Positions 37,401 through 51,430 of a DNA stretch of 64,000 nucleotides are shown here, piece after piece (the stretch's first letter is position 1; each line of letters begins with the position of its first letter). Made by a program: the position numbers and the translations under genes. The notes below the pieces were generated by a model. That model saw only the letters and a list, made by a program, of their open reading frames with translations, made no database searches and had not been told where the DNA came from. The stretch is from Plectrocnemia conspersa (lineage: Eukaryota; Arthropoda; Insecta; Trichoptera; Polycentropodidae), in assembly GCA_009617715.1 (NCBI GenBank), contig VTFK01000189.1:310001-374000 (forward strand), read 5' to 3'.

Positions 37401-40400
37401 ACGTAATGATGGATAACCTTTCAGACTTAAGAGCTTTCCGGGTGTCATCGGAAAACTTTTGAACCCATGTCCTGTGCTTAAGGGTCCATTATGAGGTCAA
37501 TACTTCAGTGCCTTCTGAGAACAAATCATTTGTCATTTTATTATATTCTCAGTCTTGACTTAATATACGTATATAATATTTATGATATTAGTCCTTCATA
37601 GTTTTTTTTGAAAGCCAAATTGAATTTTTTCTTTCACTGTCACTGTACATAAAGAGGCGACGCTTGCTCGTTTTAATATAATGCATATACATTTTTTTTT
37701 GGTTTGAGGAACGCTTATTTTTTGATTTTGTGAATTAAGTTGAAATGTAATACGCCTACGAGTGTTGCAGTACAATTTCAATACTGCATGCTGTGCTCTC
37801 CCACATAATTATCCTTTGATGATTGCAACTCAATTGGTGAATGAAGGTTTAATGCTCGCAATGAATGACTCATTATAAAATTGTGGATAATGCAGTACTT
37901 CCATAATGTGTATGCATATATAATCTTATTTAATCCGATAATACTAAAATATAAAATTAAACGATTAAAGTATTATTTTATTTTTCTATTAATTAAATCA
38001 GTTATTTAAGTGTCGGTTTCCTGAATATTAGCAATGATAACAAGATCATTTCTACTTTACGAATAATATGTATTGTATAGCAATAAAAATCTAGATAGTT
38101 ACTAATGAAATAAAAAACATAGAAGCATTATGAAAAGATTATCTGATTCTCTTTTTGTGTCAAGCATACGTTCCAGAGATTATTTTGTAAAAATAAAACG
38201 TACAAAAAAAGTTACAATGCTCATACAAAAATGGTGATAGGTTCAATTAATTAAAATCAGTTACATAAGATACTTCTAAAATTAAGAAACACTATATTGA
38301 TATAGTAAAAAGTAATAAATTGACATGGTATGTTTTCTTGGATCGCGTAAAAAGATAATCAGCTGTATAACATAGAATAAATTGTGTTATATTTATAAGC
38401 ATATTCGAAGGTACTCTTATAGTAACCAGCTTTTATGTTGATATTTTAAGATGAAAACATTCTAATTACCATAATGATACTAAAAAGAAAATCTCTTTAA
38501 TTTTGGAAGTATGATCAATAACATTTTGTACCAAATGGTCAGTCAGATCACTGATATTATCGATTTTTACCAAAGCAACTAATTTTATGGCGTGTCTATA
38601 AAGTTTATCAGTAAATATGGAAGCACCTCAAACCCTCCTCGAAAAGTTTTATCGAAGACTTCAAACCCCTACTCGAGACCTTTACAACAACAGGCTTCAT
38701 TAATGACACGACACGTTATAAATCCAACTTAAATTAGTGGCATTAATGAACTTCAATCAAAAACCGATAATTAAAACACATTTATATTATTTTTTGATTA
38801 GAATAAATTTTAGAAGAAACAACTTTAATGTTGCTTTTAAGAGCAAAGTAAAAAAATACTCTCATTTTACCTGCAGTTATATGTAATATATTATCAATGA
38901 TTTGTTTATTTTATTTAAATCTTAAATTTAGTAACACAATGTGACAAAATAAATCAAATACTTGCATAAACTTTTGACTTAACTCATTTTAATAAAAATG
39001 TTTTACGTATTTTACGTAATTTATTTTAAAATTAGTGTAAAGGTTAAAATTTTTTTTTTAATAAATCTTATGTTAAAACTAAAATTTACATGTTGGTATT
39101 TTATACATAAACCTAGTAATATTATCTATAAAACAAATGTTTTATTACACCGTTTTAATTACTAAAATATTTGGTTTATGAAGTGAAAATTTTGCTGTAG
39201 TTAACATAGTATTTTTCTTGTTAATCATTAAGTTATATTAATAAATGACGTATATGGTTAATTTTGAATAAAACCAAACTGTCAGTTAAATATTATAAAT
39301 GTCCAGATTCTACAAAATGCGATACATCCCTTTGTTAGCTAGACATAAAAATCAAGGGTATTTATTTTTATTGAGGACTGAGGACTGAGGAATAAAATGA
39401 GCATTTATTAATGGTAGTTTTAAAAAATATGTATAATAAAATAAATAAGCTGTGGTTTATACATTAACTGTTGAGGCAAACTATTTCGAAGGTACGTGTA
39501 TTGGATCATTCATGCAAAGAATAAATTCAGTTTTATTGATATTGACCAGTGGAATAACATCATCAAATTAATACATTTAACTGGCATAGTTTGTAAAATT
39601 ATTTTCATACTTTAAAAATAATTTACCGTTCAGTTGATGTTTAAAACCAAATTATACCCTAATGAAAGTTCTGGAACAAATTATAGTTTATTCAAATGGT
39701 TAATGTAATATTTTTTATTGAATAAAGATATATATATTTTATGTTTATTTTTTATTATTTTAATGCAAAAATCATTTGTTTTAGTGCACAATACAAATAA
39801 AATGTTGCTTCATAAAGTTTAACGTAAAATAATTCCTGTTAAATCATACACATTTTTGTAATCTGCTTTGAATTTCTAGAATACATTAAAATTTATTTTA
39901 TAAAAATGTATGATATTATTTGAACTAGAAGTACAAAATATTGCATATTTTTCAGAACCATAATAGAAAAGCACTATATAATAAAAAATAATGGTAAGTA
40001 ACACACAATAATAATAAAAAAATTAACCCGAAGCAATTTCTTTATGCTTCCTACTCACTCACTTAACAATTTTTTTTTATTATAGTTAATGTTTCCTGCT
40101 ATAAATTAAATACCAGAGGTGCCAATTTATTAAAATCCATATTGCAAACATAACAAAAGAGCATTTATAGATGACAATGAAAATTAACTATATAATAGTA
40201 AACTATTTAGTGTAAAATTACACCTTGTAGTAAATTGTCATATTGTTTAGGGACTATGAATCTAAGGATTACTAGTTTTTTTGAAGATTTACGATAATTG
40301 TTATAGTATATGAATCAGAATAGTGGGAGCAGTAGTATGTATGTACTTTTAAAAAAAATCTTTTTATTTACGTGTTCTAAGCAATTAGTTTTAAAAAAAA

Positions 40401-40739
40401 CAGACCAACATCCTTATATACTACTTTTTTGAATTAAAGCTAAAATTTAGAATGTAAAAATATTTATTAACAGATTAAAAAACACAGTATTTAAAATTTA
40501 CATTATAAACTTATGTATCAATCAAGAAACTGTATTTTTTTAAATAAATATGTGTAGAGTAAAGCACATAAACAAATTGTATAAAAAACTATACAAACAT
40601 ATATGATTTTAAAATTAAAGACTAAGCAAAAATTAAAAAGTAATTAAATATTTTAGGTTTTTAAATTTAAAATCAATAATGCTATGGTTTGGTTCAATTA
40701 GCATTGTCTAAATTAATATATGCGTTACAGTGATTGAGC

Positions 40740-40823
40740 AGTGAAAATATTATATATTTTCACTTTAATTTCAGTGAAATTGTATCGAATATATTTCTAC
40801 CAGTGAGTGTATAATTTCACTGA
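40740..40823. repeat. Two GTGAAA/TTTCAC inverted repeats
   Basis: AGTGAAAATAT (40740-40750) pairs perfectly with ATATTTTCACT (40754-40764). TCAGTGAAATT (40771-40781) pairs perfectly with AATTTCACTGA (40813-40823). Confidence 0.85.
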
Positions 40824-41539
40824 CAGGTGTAAGTAAAATGATATGGAAAATGAAAATTATATTTGCGTGTCTTTTTTAATATTAAATAAATATTCAATTT
40901 TCGTTTTTAAAGTCAACGAATTATCAGAATAGTGCTTTTAAAAAAATGTTTTCTTATTCATGGACAACAAATTAACTTTCTGCTTTGGAAGAATAACTAA
41001 ATAAGTCATTTTTTTGCTAGTGAATGATTATGGATTTTGCAAATATATAATTAATAACATCAATGTCTGGTTTCTTCGATTATATAATTTCACTTTATTT
41101 TCCCCTTGAAGTTTCGAGCATATCTAATTGATATTTTTCAATTGTTTTAATAACAATTTTAAGGTCCCTCGGGGTGGCAATAATAATCGTGAGACAATGG
41201 TCAATAACAGTTATTGCTACTTTACAAAAACAATACAAAAAAAAACCTTTTTGGATTATAAAAAAAATCAAAGATAAAACACCGGCCGGTTAGAGCAATA
41301 GAAAATCGCAAAAAATTGTTGGTCATTCAAATGTAATCTTCCGAGAAAGTGTGCATATTTTGAAACATATGGCACGAACACCTTCGGAAAGTTTTTTTTT
41401 ATCTGAGTGTCTTATTTTATTACTCAAGCAAAAATAAGTCGCGTTATTGTTAAAAAATTGTAAACATTTTTTTGTCATTCCCAGACCTTTAACCTTTCAA
41501 GAAGTATGCATATTAGGCATGAATTCGAATTTACTTATG

Positions 41540-42140
41540 CAGCGTTATAAATAGAGCAGTGGTTGTAAACCTTTTAAAAATATTCGTACAAATTTAATTT
41601 TATATAATAAAAAATACTTTGTAAAATTTCTAGAGATATGAAAATTCGATTCGACAATTTTCTCAAATATTTCTTGAGTAGAAACACTAATTCCGATAGT
41701 CTTTTTTTCATATTGTTTACATTTTTATTTTTTATTTTCAATAAAATGTTGATATTCGGAAGGAACAATGTCTGTAGAATAAGATGGATCAGATACAAAT
41801 TGTCAACCAAGTTCTATGATTTTATCCAAAGTCAATTTCGTCACCATGTTGCAACACTGAATTCATATGATTCAGCTGATCACAATAAAAATCTGCTGTT
41901 ATTATTCGCCCAGGTTAAAGTGTTTCGTAACGCACAATTCCTCTGCAGTTCAAGATATTTATTTTACAGGTGGTCTGAGCTTCAGGGTGAATTTGGATAT
42001 CTGGCCTTTTATTTGGAAAAAAAAAGTGGCTCGGCTTCAAAAAAACTAAAAGCTCTTGGTCTATGCAGATACGCGCTGATTTGTTTTCTTCGGTCAATTT
42101 ATGTTGAACCACCCATACACCTCATCCCCATGTCCTTGCA
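41540..42140 (-). pseudogene. Mariner transposase remnant
   Basis: On the minus strand, in order: GVWVVQHKLTEENKSARICI (near 42115; compare WVPHELTEENK), an intervening LKPS...NKRPDIQIHPEA, then CRGIVRYETL (compare KGIVHYELL). After a stop comes ITADFYCDQLNHMNSVLQ, then in another frame TKLTLDKIIELG and DPSYSTDIVPSEYQHF near 41790. The last matches the YSPDLAPSDYHLF block that carries the third catalytic Asp of DD34D mariners. The TGDEKW block with the first Asp and the HDNARPH block with the second seem deleted or unrecognisable, so the enzyme is inactive. About 600 bp of a ~1 kb ORF remain, and no inverted terminal repeats were identified. Confidence 0.8.
41557..41580 (+). other. hAT-like terminus at the edge of the mariner remnant
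   Basis: CAGTGGTTGTAAACCTTTT resembles the CAGTGGTTCCCAAACTTTT tip common in hAT elements and their MITEs. The opposite end was not found, so the call is weak. It would lie inside or against the 3' end of the mariner fragment. Confidence 0.3.
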
Positions 42141-42429
42141 ATGTTGTTTAGGTATGGTTTAGTTTTTTTTTTGCAAGTATATGAATGGTTATGATAGAAT
42201 TTCCTTCCATTGGAGCAGCCCAATTATCATAGGTTACTTGTAATAAATACGAAGTTCATTTATTTTTGATAACATTACAACTTTTGATTTTTTTTAAAAT
42301 GTACATGCTAATTCAATGTTGCTAACCACTGAAGTGGAACAGAATTAAATTTGCAAGACCAAACACAAAACCTCATAGTATACGATTCAAAAACGAAAGC
42401 TCCTAGCTTGAATTTTATATTATTCAAGC

Positions 42430-43140
42430 CTCTGTCGGATACTGCGTGCAATTTCTAACCGTTTGTGGACAACCAGTGTTCTCTTTATACAAAGGCGAAT
42501 TCAGTTTCCTTTTACGTCCACTTGTTGGACGCGAAAACGTTTCGCACTCACACCTACACGCGACTCAACTTTACCAGCGTCTCGCTATAACGAGGTATGA
42601 TTATTGTATGAGGCTCGGTGTCGAGCCTAGCAAAGCATAATCAAATTCTAGATTGAAATGTGTATCCGCTTGTGACGCGTTCAGTTTACGCGAGGGCTTT
42701 GAGGCGCAAACGAGCCAGAGTTAATTTTAATGGAGTTTCTTGGAAGACTTTCTAGGAAGTGTCTATGTGTGTAAGCTGCGGTGAGTCTTCGCGTTGTTGC
42801 AGCGCGATGGTCAGATTTGTAATAAAAATACAATACATATAAATTAACTGAATATATTCACAGTTATTGATAATCCAGTTAATTTAAACCGAGTTTCTCG
42901 GAGAAGCGTTTCCACGCCTCTCAGTGTGTCACAGTGTTGTTTACATTGTGGTTTTCATACATGATGGATTAAATTCTTCGACGGGGTCGTGGGAAATGTT
43001 CTCAACGCGTAACGCCGGTAAACAGGTTAATATTTTACGAGGTTAAAGTCACGGTTCACGTTTAAAAATGTTTACGCGGGTCTGCGGGGAGTGCGCGAGA
43101 TCAGAAGAGTACGTAAAAATGGTATACGAATATCACGTTA
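42430..43140. other. CpG-rich island, candidate regulatory DNA
   Basis: A 700-bp rise in GC with many CpGs. A small perfect hairpin AGGCTCG-GTGT-CGAGCCT lies near 42611-42628. Motifs such as ACGCGACTC, CGCGATGG and AACGCGTAACGCCGG occur. Only a 64-codon ORF is present. Confidence 0.4.
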
Positions 43141-43999
43141 TACATATATGTTAAAAGATGATGTATTGTACGCTCGTATACGTAATGAGGAGATAAATGA
43201 TGTAGATACGACTTGGGATTTGGCATGTTAAGTGAGCGTTGAAACGTCGGTGGTGTTTTAATATTACAGTTAACGCGTCAACTTGTGCATATGAATATTT
43301 ACAATTTTGTAAATTTGTATTAATAATGAATAAATCATGAAGGTAATTTTTATAATCGCTACGATTGTTGCAAACACCTATTGCAAATTTAAATTGATCA
43401 ATGTATATTTTTAGTATATTACATAAAATAAATTTACTACAACAATAGCTTTTATTATAATGAAAGACATATTCTTTTTTAATGAGTTTTGACAATGTGT
43501 TTACTCGCGTGACAATTTTTTATACCCATATAATATAAGTATGTATTTAATATACAAAAATATATTTTGATACAAAGAATTAAAAAAATTGTTTTGACAT
43601 TTTTAAGATCGATGTTTTCAAAGGTATGTAAAAAATTTATACATAACATTATATTCAAGTACACTGAATAGATTTTGAGAAGCATTATATGCTTTTCTTT
43701 GAAAGAAAAAATTAATGACATTAATATTCATCGCCTAAAAAATATATAGTATAAGATCAATTGTGAATCTAACATTGTCAAGATTATTCTTAAAGGGAAT
43801 AACATTGAGAAGTTTATTTGAAATATACATTTCTTTGATAAGGTTGTGTTTTACTGTAATATTTTGCTGAAATAAATGTGTGTTCAATTTTTTAACCTCA
43901 ATCTATATTTATAGTATGCCCTCAAATAATAATAAATATTCTCAATAGCTTCTTAAAATTTTCCATAATTATAATTATTACTTGTATCATATACACTCC

Positions 44000-44710
44000 C
44001 CGTTATTAGTATTTTTGTATATAAAAGCTCTTCTGCTTATGAAAACGATGATATATTGACGAAACGCACAAAGCTTTTTCAAAAGGATACCATAAGCAAT
44101 ACTCTCGCCGTAAAGGATCCCGTTCATAATGCCAAAAGCGGAATAAACATGTATGAATCACATCCTTTGCCGCATTGAAACGCGAAATCTGAAACTCGTA
44201 CGCCATGATATTGAATTGCATACAATAAAAATTCGAATTCGATACGTATTTTTTTACTGTTATTACTCAAGAATGTTACATATATTTTTTATAGAAATAG
44301 GGAGGAACCGATATCAAAATCCGAGTGCATTTAAGATATATTTCACATTATGCGAATTTCAAACACATTATTACCTCCGGGGAGTTAAATTGGGGGTGTG
44401 CGGAACTATTTATAAATTCCAGGAGCATCACCTCCAATGGGTAAGTAACTCCCCCTCTGTACGTGACGAAAAATTTTTACTTTCCTAGTAAAGAAATCAC
44501 CCCTCCTTGGCTTATGACACGGGAATATGTAATATTTCAGTTCTGGATATAAAAAAATGTATATAGCACATAAAGAGGTGTGTATGCGGGTGGATTATGA
44601 GAATGAGGGGGTGGTGTTTTTTTGAGCTGTATTAAAAAGAGGACCCGTAACAGTTAATTGACCTTCTTCGGTCGCACAAAAGCGAAATTTTACACATTCA
44701 TACCACGCAG
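44000..44710. other. Mixed-composition region, candidate regulatory DNA
   Basis: Contains a 111-codon plus ORF (44153-44488) and an overlapping 71-codon minus ORF, neither with a known motif. GC is higher than the flanks, with runs such as GGAGTTAAATTGGGGG near 44380. Confidence 0.3.
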
Positions 44711-47099
44711 GAAAACCACCCTTGTGCATGGCTGATGAAAAAATATGGTAGGGGAGTAACAAGAAAATAAATTTCTTTTATGCTATAGCCTCGAATAATA
44801 CAAGTTTTTTTTTATTTTAAAGGCACTGTGTGATATTGATCAAACTACAAAATATACTATAGTATGGGGTGAGAATTACCGGGCGTTTTGTAACTTTATA
44901 ATTGCAAATTTAAGATGGAGCAACCCGTTAAAAAAATCTAAAATTAGCACTCCGTTGGTATAATTTATCTTTAGCCTAAAATTTTAAGTGCTCTTAAATT
45001 TGAACTCTCTCTGTTCATATTCTCAAACACTCTTACCGTTTAACCCTTTTTGTTATAAAATTCAAATATATATAAAGTGATATTACTATTAATTATTTTT
45101 AAAAAAAGCAATAAAAAAACTCTTATTACAAAATTATTGAAAAAAAAGTAATAATGTAAATCTTTAATAAATACTTATCATTATAAATCAATCTATATTA
45201 TTTAATTTACTAATATACACACTTGAAAAAAAATCAATTAATAAATTCTAGCTGTAAGTATATATAATATTATTATGTGTTTTATCGTTATTATTTATAA
45301 ATTATTATAATACTTTATCTATTAATATATATTTTTCATATTTTAAGCGCGCTTTTTAAATTGATAAAGAAATATTACGATCATTTCGAACAAACTAAGA
45401 GAAAAATCAACATGTCTCGAAAGTAAGGTCTACACATATTTAATACAACAATAGAGATCTCGTGAAAAAAAAATTAGAATATCAATTTAAAATATTGTAC
45501 CGTTAACCTTAAAGCATCTATTTCTAGACATAAGTCACCCATAAATACTGATAAAAAGACTACTCTTTGTTTGGAAAAGACGCGCCATAGATAATATTTT
45601 TAACCTGGCGTATAATACTAATGTTCTTCTATTATTTTAAGTCTGATCGCCGGTTCGATTGTGGCGTCTATTATGGCTGCAATGTTACACCTCTTAACAT
45701 TGTTCAATAATTAATAATTTAATTATTTGAGGTTGACTTATAGTAAATTTATATCTTACAAAGCTGTACAAATAATAGTTTTTTTGTTAAAAGCTAGTAA
45801 GCCATTTAAATATTTTGCTACATTAAAAATGAAATATGATTCTATAGAATAAAATAAATTTCTTTAATTCGATTACAAATACAGTATACATTAAATTTGA
45901 AATATAATATATCAAATATACGTCATAATTTATTATTAAATCTTAAAATAGATTGTACTAAACCAGCAAAGTAAATTATTTTTATGTACATACCATTAAA
46001 TTTTAATATGAATTTAAGACAATTTAACTGTAATTATTATTCAACTTTATGTATAAAACTTTCAAGTATAATCAAATTCTTATCGTAGAAATTATTATTT
46101 TAATTAGTTAAATTTATAAATTTCTTGTTTAAATATTGAACTTATTTTGTAATATATTAATATATATTTAAAAACTTGTTAAAAACTGTATTGTCGAATT
46201 TAAATAAACAAGAAAAAAATAGTTCTGTGTATACTTTTTAACATCGTAATATAATTTCTTGAATAAATAATAATAGGTACCAGTTAACTCTTTCTATGCT
46301 ACAAATAAATATAAAAATTGGCCACTGTTACATTTTGATTATGCATTAAAAATTATTAAAAATATTTGCTCAGTGTTGCCATATAGTGAATTTCCAGTCC
46401 ATGTCAAAATAAATAAAATCGTGACATCGTGGTGAAAACGCTCGATTATTAAGCGTTTATATTAACACTTTTTATATCAACATTACGAGTGAGAATCAAA
46501 TAATATACTTCTAAACCGGATTTTGACTAATAGAAAAGCGCAAAAAAAAAATTATCACTTCTCAGAAGGCAAAAATTCACGTCAAATGCAATAAATCGCT
46601 TGGTAACGTGCGTTTTTCACTTTCTTTATCTAATAGCAATATGATTTTTGTTTTTGTAATTAATTATAAAAATATATTTTTAAGAAACCTGAATTATTGG
46701 TATTAAGCATAAACACAAAAATGTAGATTTTATACTTAATATATTAACAAAAATACAGTCCAGCATATATTGAAAAATTACAAGTGTAATATTTTATTAA
46801 ATTCAGACTAAAATATACGAAAATCTTTACAAAGTAAATGCAAAACAATTTTATGTATTTAAATGCGCGCAAAAATATTACACATTGCTATCAATAAAAT
46901 CCACATAAACAGCAACGAAATGAGTCTTTTCGACAGATGGAATAATTAAAGTAAAACTACTTATTTATTGTTTTACCAAGCTTTATTATTTTTTACGTAA
47001 TATTTAAATTTCTGAATATTTTATCGTTTGTTATTAGATATTCGAGTGGTTAAAAAATACATATTTTGATCTTTCTTACATAAAATATAACATTATCAA

Positions 47100-48420
47100 A
47101 CAGAAAAATGACTTATGGACCACTTTGTAAACAATCTATGTATACGTTTCGGAAAGAAAAACAAAAACAAGTCTATCAGAAAAGGGACAATGGCAATGTC
47201 GTTCAGAAAACGCGGCTGCTGGTTTTGAGCACAATATTTCAATAAATCGCAAAAGAAACAAACAACAACAATGGAGACGAAAGGAAACGCGACATGTAGA
47301 GAATGTCGAGAAAACGACGTTTCGGTGACAGTCTATTATGCGATTGAATTAAAGGCATAAAACAACGGTTAAATCTAACAACCGTCTAGACTTCAGAGAC
47401 TGAAGTAACAATAGACTGGCACACTGAAGTATTTAAATAAAATCTTAAAGTTAATCTAAAATCGTCATTTATATAATTATAATAATTAATTAAATACGTA
47501 AATTCATAAAAAAATATTATTTAAACTAGTTAATGATCTATTTTAATCGAAAAAATGAGATTCCATTATTGATACATAAAATAAAAACAGATATTGAAAG
47601 TATAAGTCCATAAGAAACTATAAATATAAAACAAATTTTGGTGAAAACATTACTTACAATATATTTATTTTATACTTAGATTATGAAATTGATAACATGA
47701 TTTTCAGTCAAACTTAAAATAAAATACCATCATAAAATATTTATATAAAGCAGATATTTTTGATATGCAGACAAACTGTAATGCTAAATAATATTAAGAG
47801 AGAATAATACTTCGTTACATTAACCATTTTAAGCTAAAACAACTTAATTAACCAGAGATTGGTTTTGAACAATTTTTCCTTTATTACCATAAATTTAAAT
47901 AATATTATATAAATGTCTGGTATAAAATTCTAAGAAAAGAGATAACGGACAATTTCGTGGTTAATGTAACCATTCAGTTACAATTTATTATGCAATTATC
48001 TTATATTGGACGAAGTCATCAATGATTCCAAGAGCAACAGCTATTTAAAATAATTTAGATTAAGAACCACTGAGTGTTGAGGCACAACAATGACGTTTTC
48101 AATTAAAAGCAATAATGACGTTACATCCTCCTTAACGATGCCATTGGCCGTCAGTAATTAAAGCTGTTTCTCATTCATAATTAAGAATGTACAAAAAAAG
48201 GGATGTGAAACGGCATTCATCTGCAGACGCTTTCATATCGTCGTTATTGTCATTATTGTCATCCGTTAGCCACTGGAACATAATGGACCACTAATTACTC
48301 TCCTTTTACACATCTCCCATAGTCTATAGTCTAGGGTTATTGTTGTTTAGCCATTGAGCTGCTCAAAGACAAAACAAACTCCATTTTAGCAGTTAAACGA
48401 CAATAAATGTTAATTCGTAG
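47100..48420. other. Two islands, candidate regulatory DNA
   Basis: About 47100-47420 has CpG-rich, A-rich mixed sequence with GCGATTGAATTAAAGGCATAA and repeated ACTTCAGAGACTGAAG-type text. About 48060-48420 has repeated AATGACGTT (near 48088 and 48114) and CAGTAATTAAAGC. The TAATTA and ATAAA-type cores are compatible with homeodomain binding; function unproven. Confidence 0.35.
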
Positions 48421-50929
48421 TAATTGTTATACCCTCTTGATTGTTGGAGCAAATTTTGATTTATAGTATTATGGCAATGCTACGAATACATTCATATGCA
48501 TATTAAAAAATATTGACATTTATGTCTAAAATGTCATATATTATCTATTAGATCAAGGGTCGGCAAAATATAGCCTAAAAATAGTAAAAAAATATATTTA
48601 AAATAAGCTCTTTAATATTTCAATGGCGAACCATCGAGTTAAGGAGTTGCGAGATATGACCGTATGTGGTGCTCCCATTGCTCCGCATTACGCAGTAATA
48701 ATTAGATTGCATCTTCAGTGCCCCATATTAATATTGAGTTCTCATTATATAGCCCATAGATTTATCTTATCAGTAAATAAGACAAAATCATTTCAGAAAG
48801 GAAGAAAGAGCTTTTATAGCAAATTATTTTGTTATCGAATTAGATGACAAACATTGACATTATATTTGTACTAAAATAATGTAATATATGTCAGACTAAG
48901 CACTCGACATGATATTCACAACTCGCATAAAAATAACGATCGGAATAGTTTAAAACTAAATTTTTTTATAACATTTTTTCATGAAAACAAAAATAGGAAA
49001 AGTGAGCTCTAGCAAAAGTCAGTTCAGGAGTAGCTTATTTATTAAAAATAAATAAATAGTCCTTTTGATTGTTTCAGCTTAAGAAATGTATCTAGGATTT
49101 ATTTTAATCAATCAATCTTTTGGTAAAAATAATTGTTAGATGTGTTAAGGACATTGTGAGTAACATCAATAGACAATTCAATTGCAAAACTAAAAATTTT
49201 GAGTGGTTTATTTTTCGTGTTTATTTAGTGGCTCACTAGTACAGAGGTATCTGTTATTTCTCTTCACAAGTCAGTATCTCTTTCTAAAAATAAATATGAA
49301 ATACTTAGTTAACTTGTTTTTAAAAAAATAATCAAACAAATAAAAAAATAACAAATAAAATATGAAGCTTTTAAAGTGGCAATATTTTTAATTTGCCATG
49401 TAGAATATAGGCGTTGACCCAAAATTAAATTTTTCACAAGCGGCATACATAAGTTATATCTTTGGACTTCAGCTCAATCGGCAAACGTCATGAATAAATG
49501 AAACCATTCTGTAGCATTGCAAAATTCGTATAAAGTCGACCAACTATATGTCCGGCGAGAATTGGTAACCAAAATCGAAGCGAAATGCATATAAAGTGTC
49601 GACTAGGAAGGTAGGGAAGGAAACCAATTCGAAAATCGAAACTCTGACGAATAGTTGCACGGAAATGTGTCTCGCATGAGTTACAATGTAAACTTGAATA
49701 ATTTGATATCCCTGGCGAGCTGACATACGATACGTTCACCAGAATAAAAAGACAATAAGCGAACATCACAACATTGTCTTACTTTCACGTGTTTGGTGAA
49801 TAGCACATGTTTATAATGGTCTTCCGGTCTTTCGCAATGTATACCCGTATGTACTCTGTATTATAAACAAATTATATGATCTGTACAACATTGCAAAATA
49901 CTGTGATAGTGCTATAAAAAAATAGCAAGAGTCTGCATTAAAAATTGAGTGCTGAATATACTCAATCCTACAGATAGTACCCGCATTCTATTAGCGTCAA
50001 CGTCATGAAAAATTCATACTAATCCATAAAGTATCTCTTTAGCATTCGTGCATTACATATATCGCATTAATACAGCATTAAATCTAGCACGTACAATCTA
50101 AATGTTGATTTCTGTTTGATCTCAGAGATAAAGCGCGAAACATACGGTGTCCGTAAATATGGGAAATCCAACCCATTACAACTGTGCGTTAATATTATGT
50201 ACATGTTGTATATTATGTAAGGATGTAAATTACACTCTTGTACACAAGACGAGCAAGATAGAATGCAAAGAGATCCGAGCCCGTATAATGATCTCCTTTT
50301 GGGCGAGATGCTTTAATTCAGTAACTTACCAGCAATCGCGAGCTCTCGAGAGTGGTTTCACTTACATATTATACACACATTTAAGTACATGTATATTATG
50401 TGTATACAAAGAGATCGTTTGTGCTTTACTGAAGGAAGATTCTCAGAAAGTGAAAGTAAATTAAATAAAAAATAGGTGAATTTCGCTCAATCTTTTGTAT
50501 GAATCTGGCAATTGAACTTATTTCGCTAAATTACTATGGATAATCATGTGTCGTTACTCTCAAACAAGAGATGAATTGACACTAATATGAAGATAAGTGT
50601 CATTGAGCAGAAGTCGTCATGAAGACGTGTCATTATGTTTATATCTTATCTAAAATAATGGTTTCTTGTGGGTAATAGTTTATCAAATTTTATATAATGC
50701 ATTTTTAATTATTTCATTATAATATGTATTTGTTTAAAGACCACCATGGCAAGTCAAGAAATAATTCATAATGTTTAGCACTAGGAATGTGTATAGTTAT
50801 TTACAAAACTAAGATATTTTTTACAAAGAACTTGTTAAAGCTTGTTTTCCATTTAATATTATTACTCTCTACATTTAGAAAAGGTGGTGGTAAAGTTTGT
50901 CTACGTTTTGTGAAAATAATTTTAAATTC

Positions 50930-51430
50930 TGAAGCTTTGCGGGTACGACAGAGGTGGAGCGTCAGTGAAAGATTTAGGTAATTGGCGATCGCCGGAAGAA
51001 AAGCGCCTTATTTAATGCCTGCACTACTCTCTGGAAGTTGGCCAAGGTTGGCCTAGGACGGAGAATATAGTGGGTTACTTCGGTCGAGTTCGGTTCTGCT
51101 CGCTCTAAAATCTCTCGGAAGTTGTCCGAGGTTACCGAGAACAGTAGGTAAAGTGAGGGTAATTCAGTCGTCTTGTCGGCAAAGAGACCGAAGTCGGAGC
51201 TGCTCTTTTGAGCGCGAGCGGTGAGATACTTCCCCTTTCGCTCTCTCGCGTGTTTAGTGACGAGAGTGATAGAGATTATGATATGGTTTTTCGCAAACTG
51301 ATATAGAACGAGTAGCTCGGTTAAATTTCAATATGCGCCTAGGCGTCCTATGGTTAACACGCACGTCGAGCGCTGCATCGAGGTCACGTGATCAATTTAT
51401 AATACCACACGCTTATCGTGGACTTCAACA
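50930..51430. other. CpG-rich island with internal duplication, possible promoter
   Basis: One of the most GC- and CpG-rich stretches in the window. An imperfect repeat starts at about 51029 (CTGGAAGTTGGCCAAGGTT) and 51113 (CTCGGAAGTTGTCCGAGGTT), 84 bp apart. ACTTCGGTC (51078-51086) is inverted as GACCGAAGT (51187-51195). TTCAGTC at 51163-51169 matches an arthropod initiator, and an AGTCGG downstream element lies about 27 bases on, one base short of the strict spacing. No coding frame was recognised on either side. Confidence 0.4.

Larger units (their letters stand above)
30601..41539. other. Long non-coding block
   Basis: Mostly AT-rich. Mixed-composition islands stand out at about 31260-31780, 32330-32470, 33600-33850, 34140-34400, 36780-36930 and 38600-38730. 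Small ORFs (60-98 codons) show no family signature. A hairpin at 32621, GTGAAA inverted repeats at 40740-40823 and a short GAGGACT tandem near 39373 are the only structured repeats noticed. Confidence 0.6.

Noticed and set aside
44153..44488. 111-codon plus-strand ORF as a gene
   Set aside because: No recognisable family, an overlapping opposite ORF, and low-complexity Tyr/Ile/Phe-rich content typical of translated AT DNA.
45640..45680. GGTTCGATT near 45652 as a tRNA T-loop
   Set aside because: No acceptor, D-arm or anticodon arm can be folded around it.
48554..48567. CAAGGGTCGGCAAA as a hAT terminus (also CAGCGGTCG at 10364 and 28390)
   Set aside because: Similar to common hAT tips but too short to be convincing, with no opposite ends or 8-bp duplications seen.
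50147..50464. 105-codon ORF with many cysteines as a secreted peptide
   Set aside because: Cysteines are irregular, there is no convincing signal peptide, and no family resemblance.
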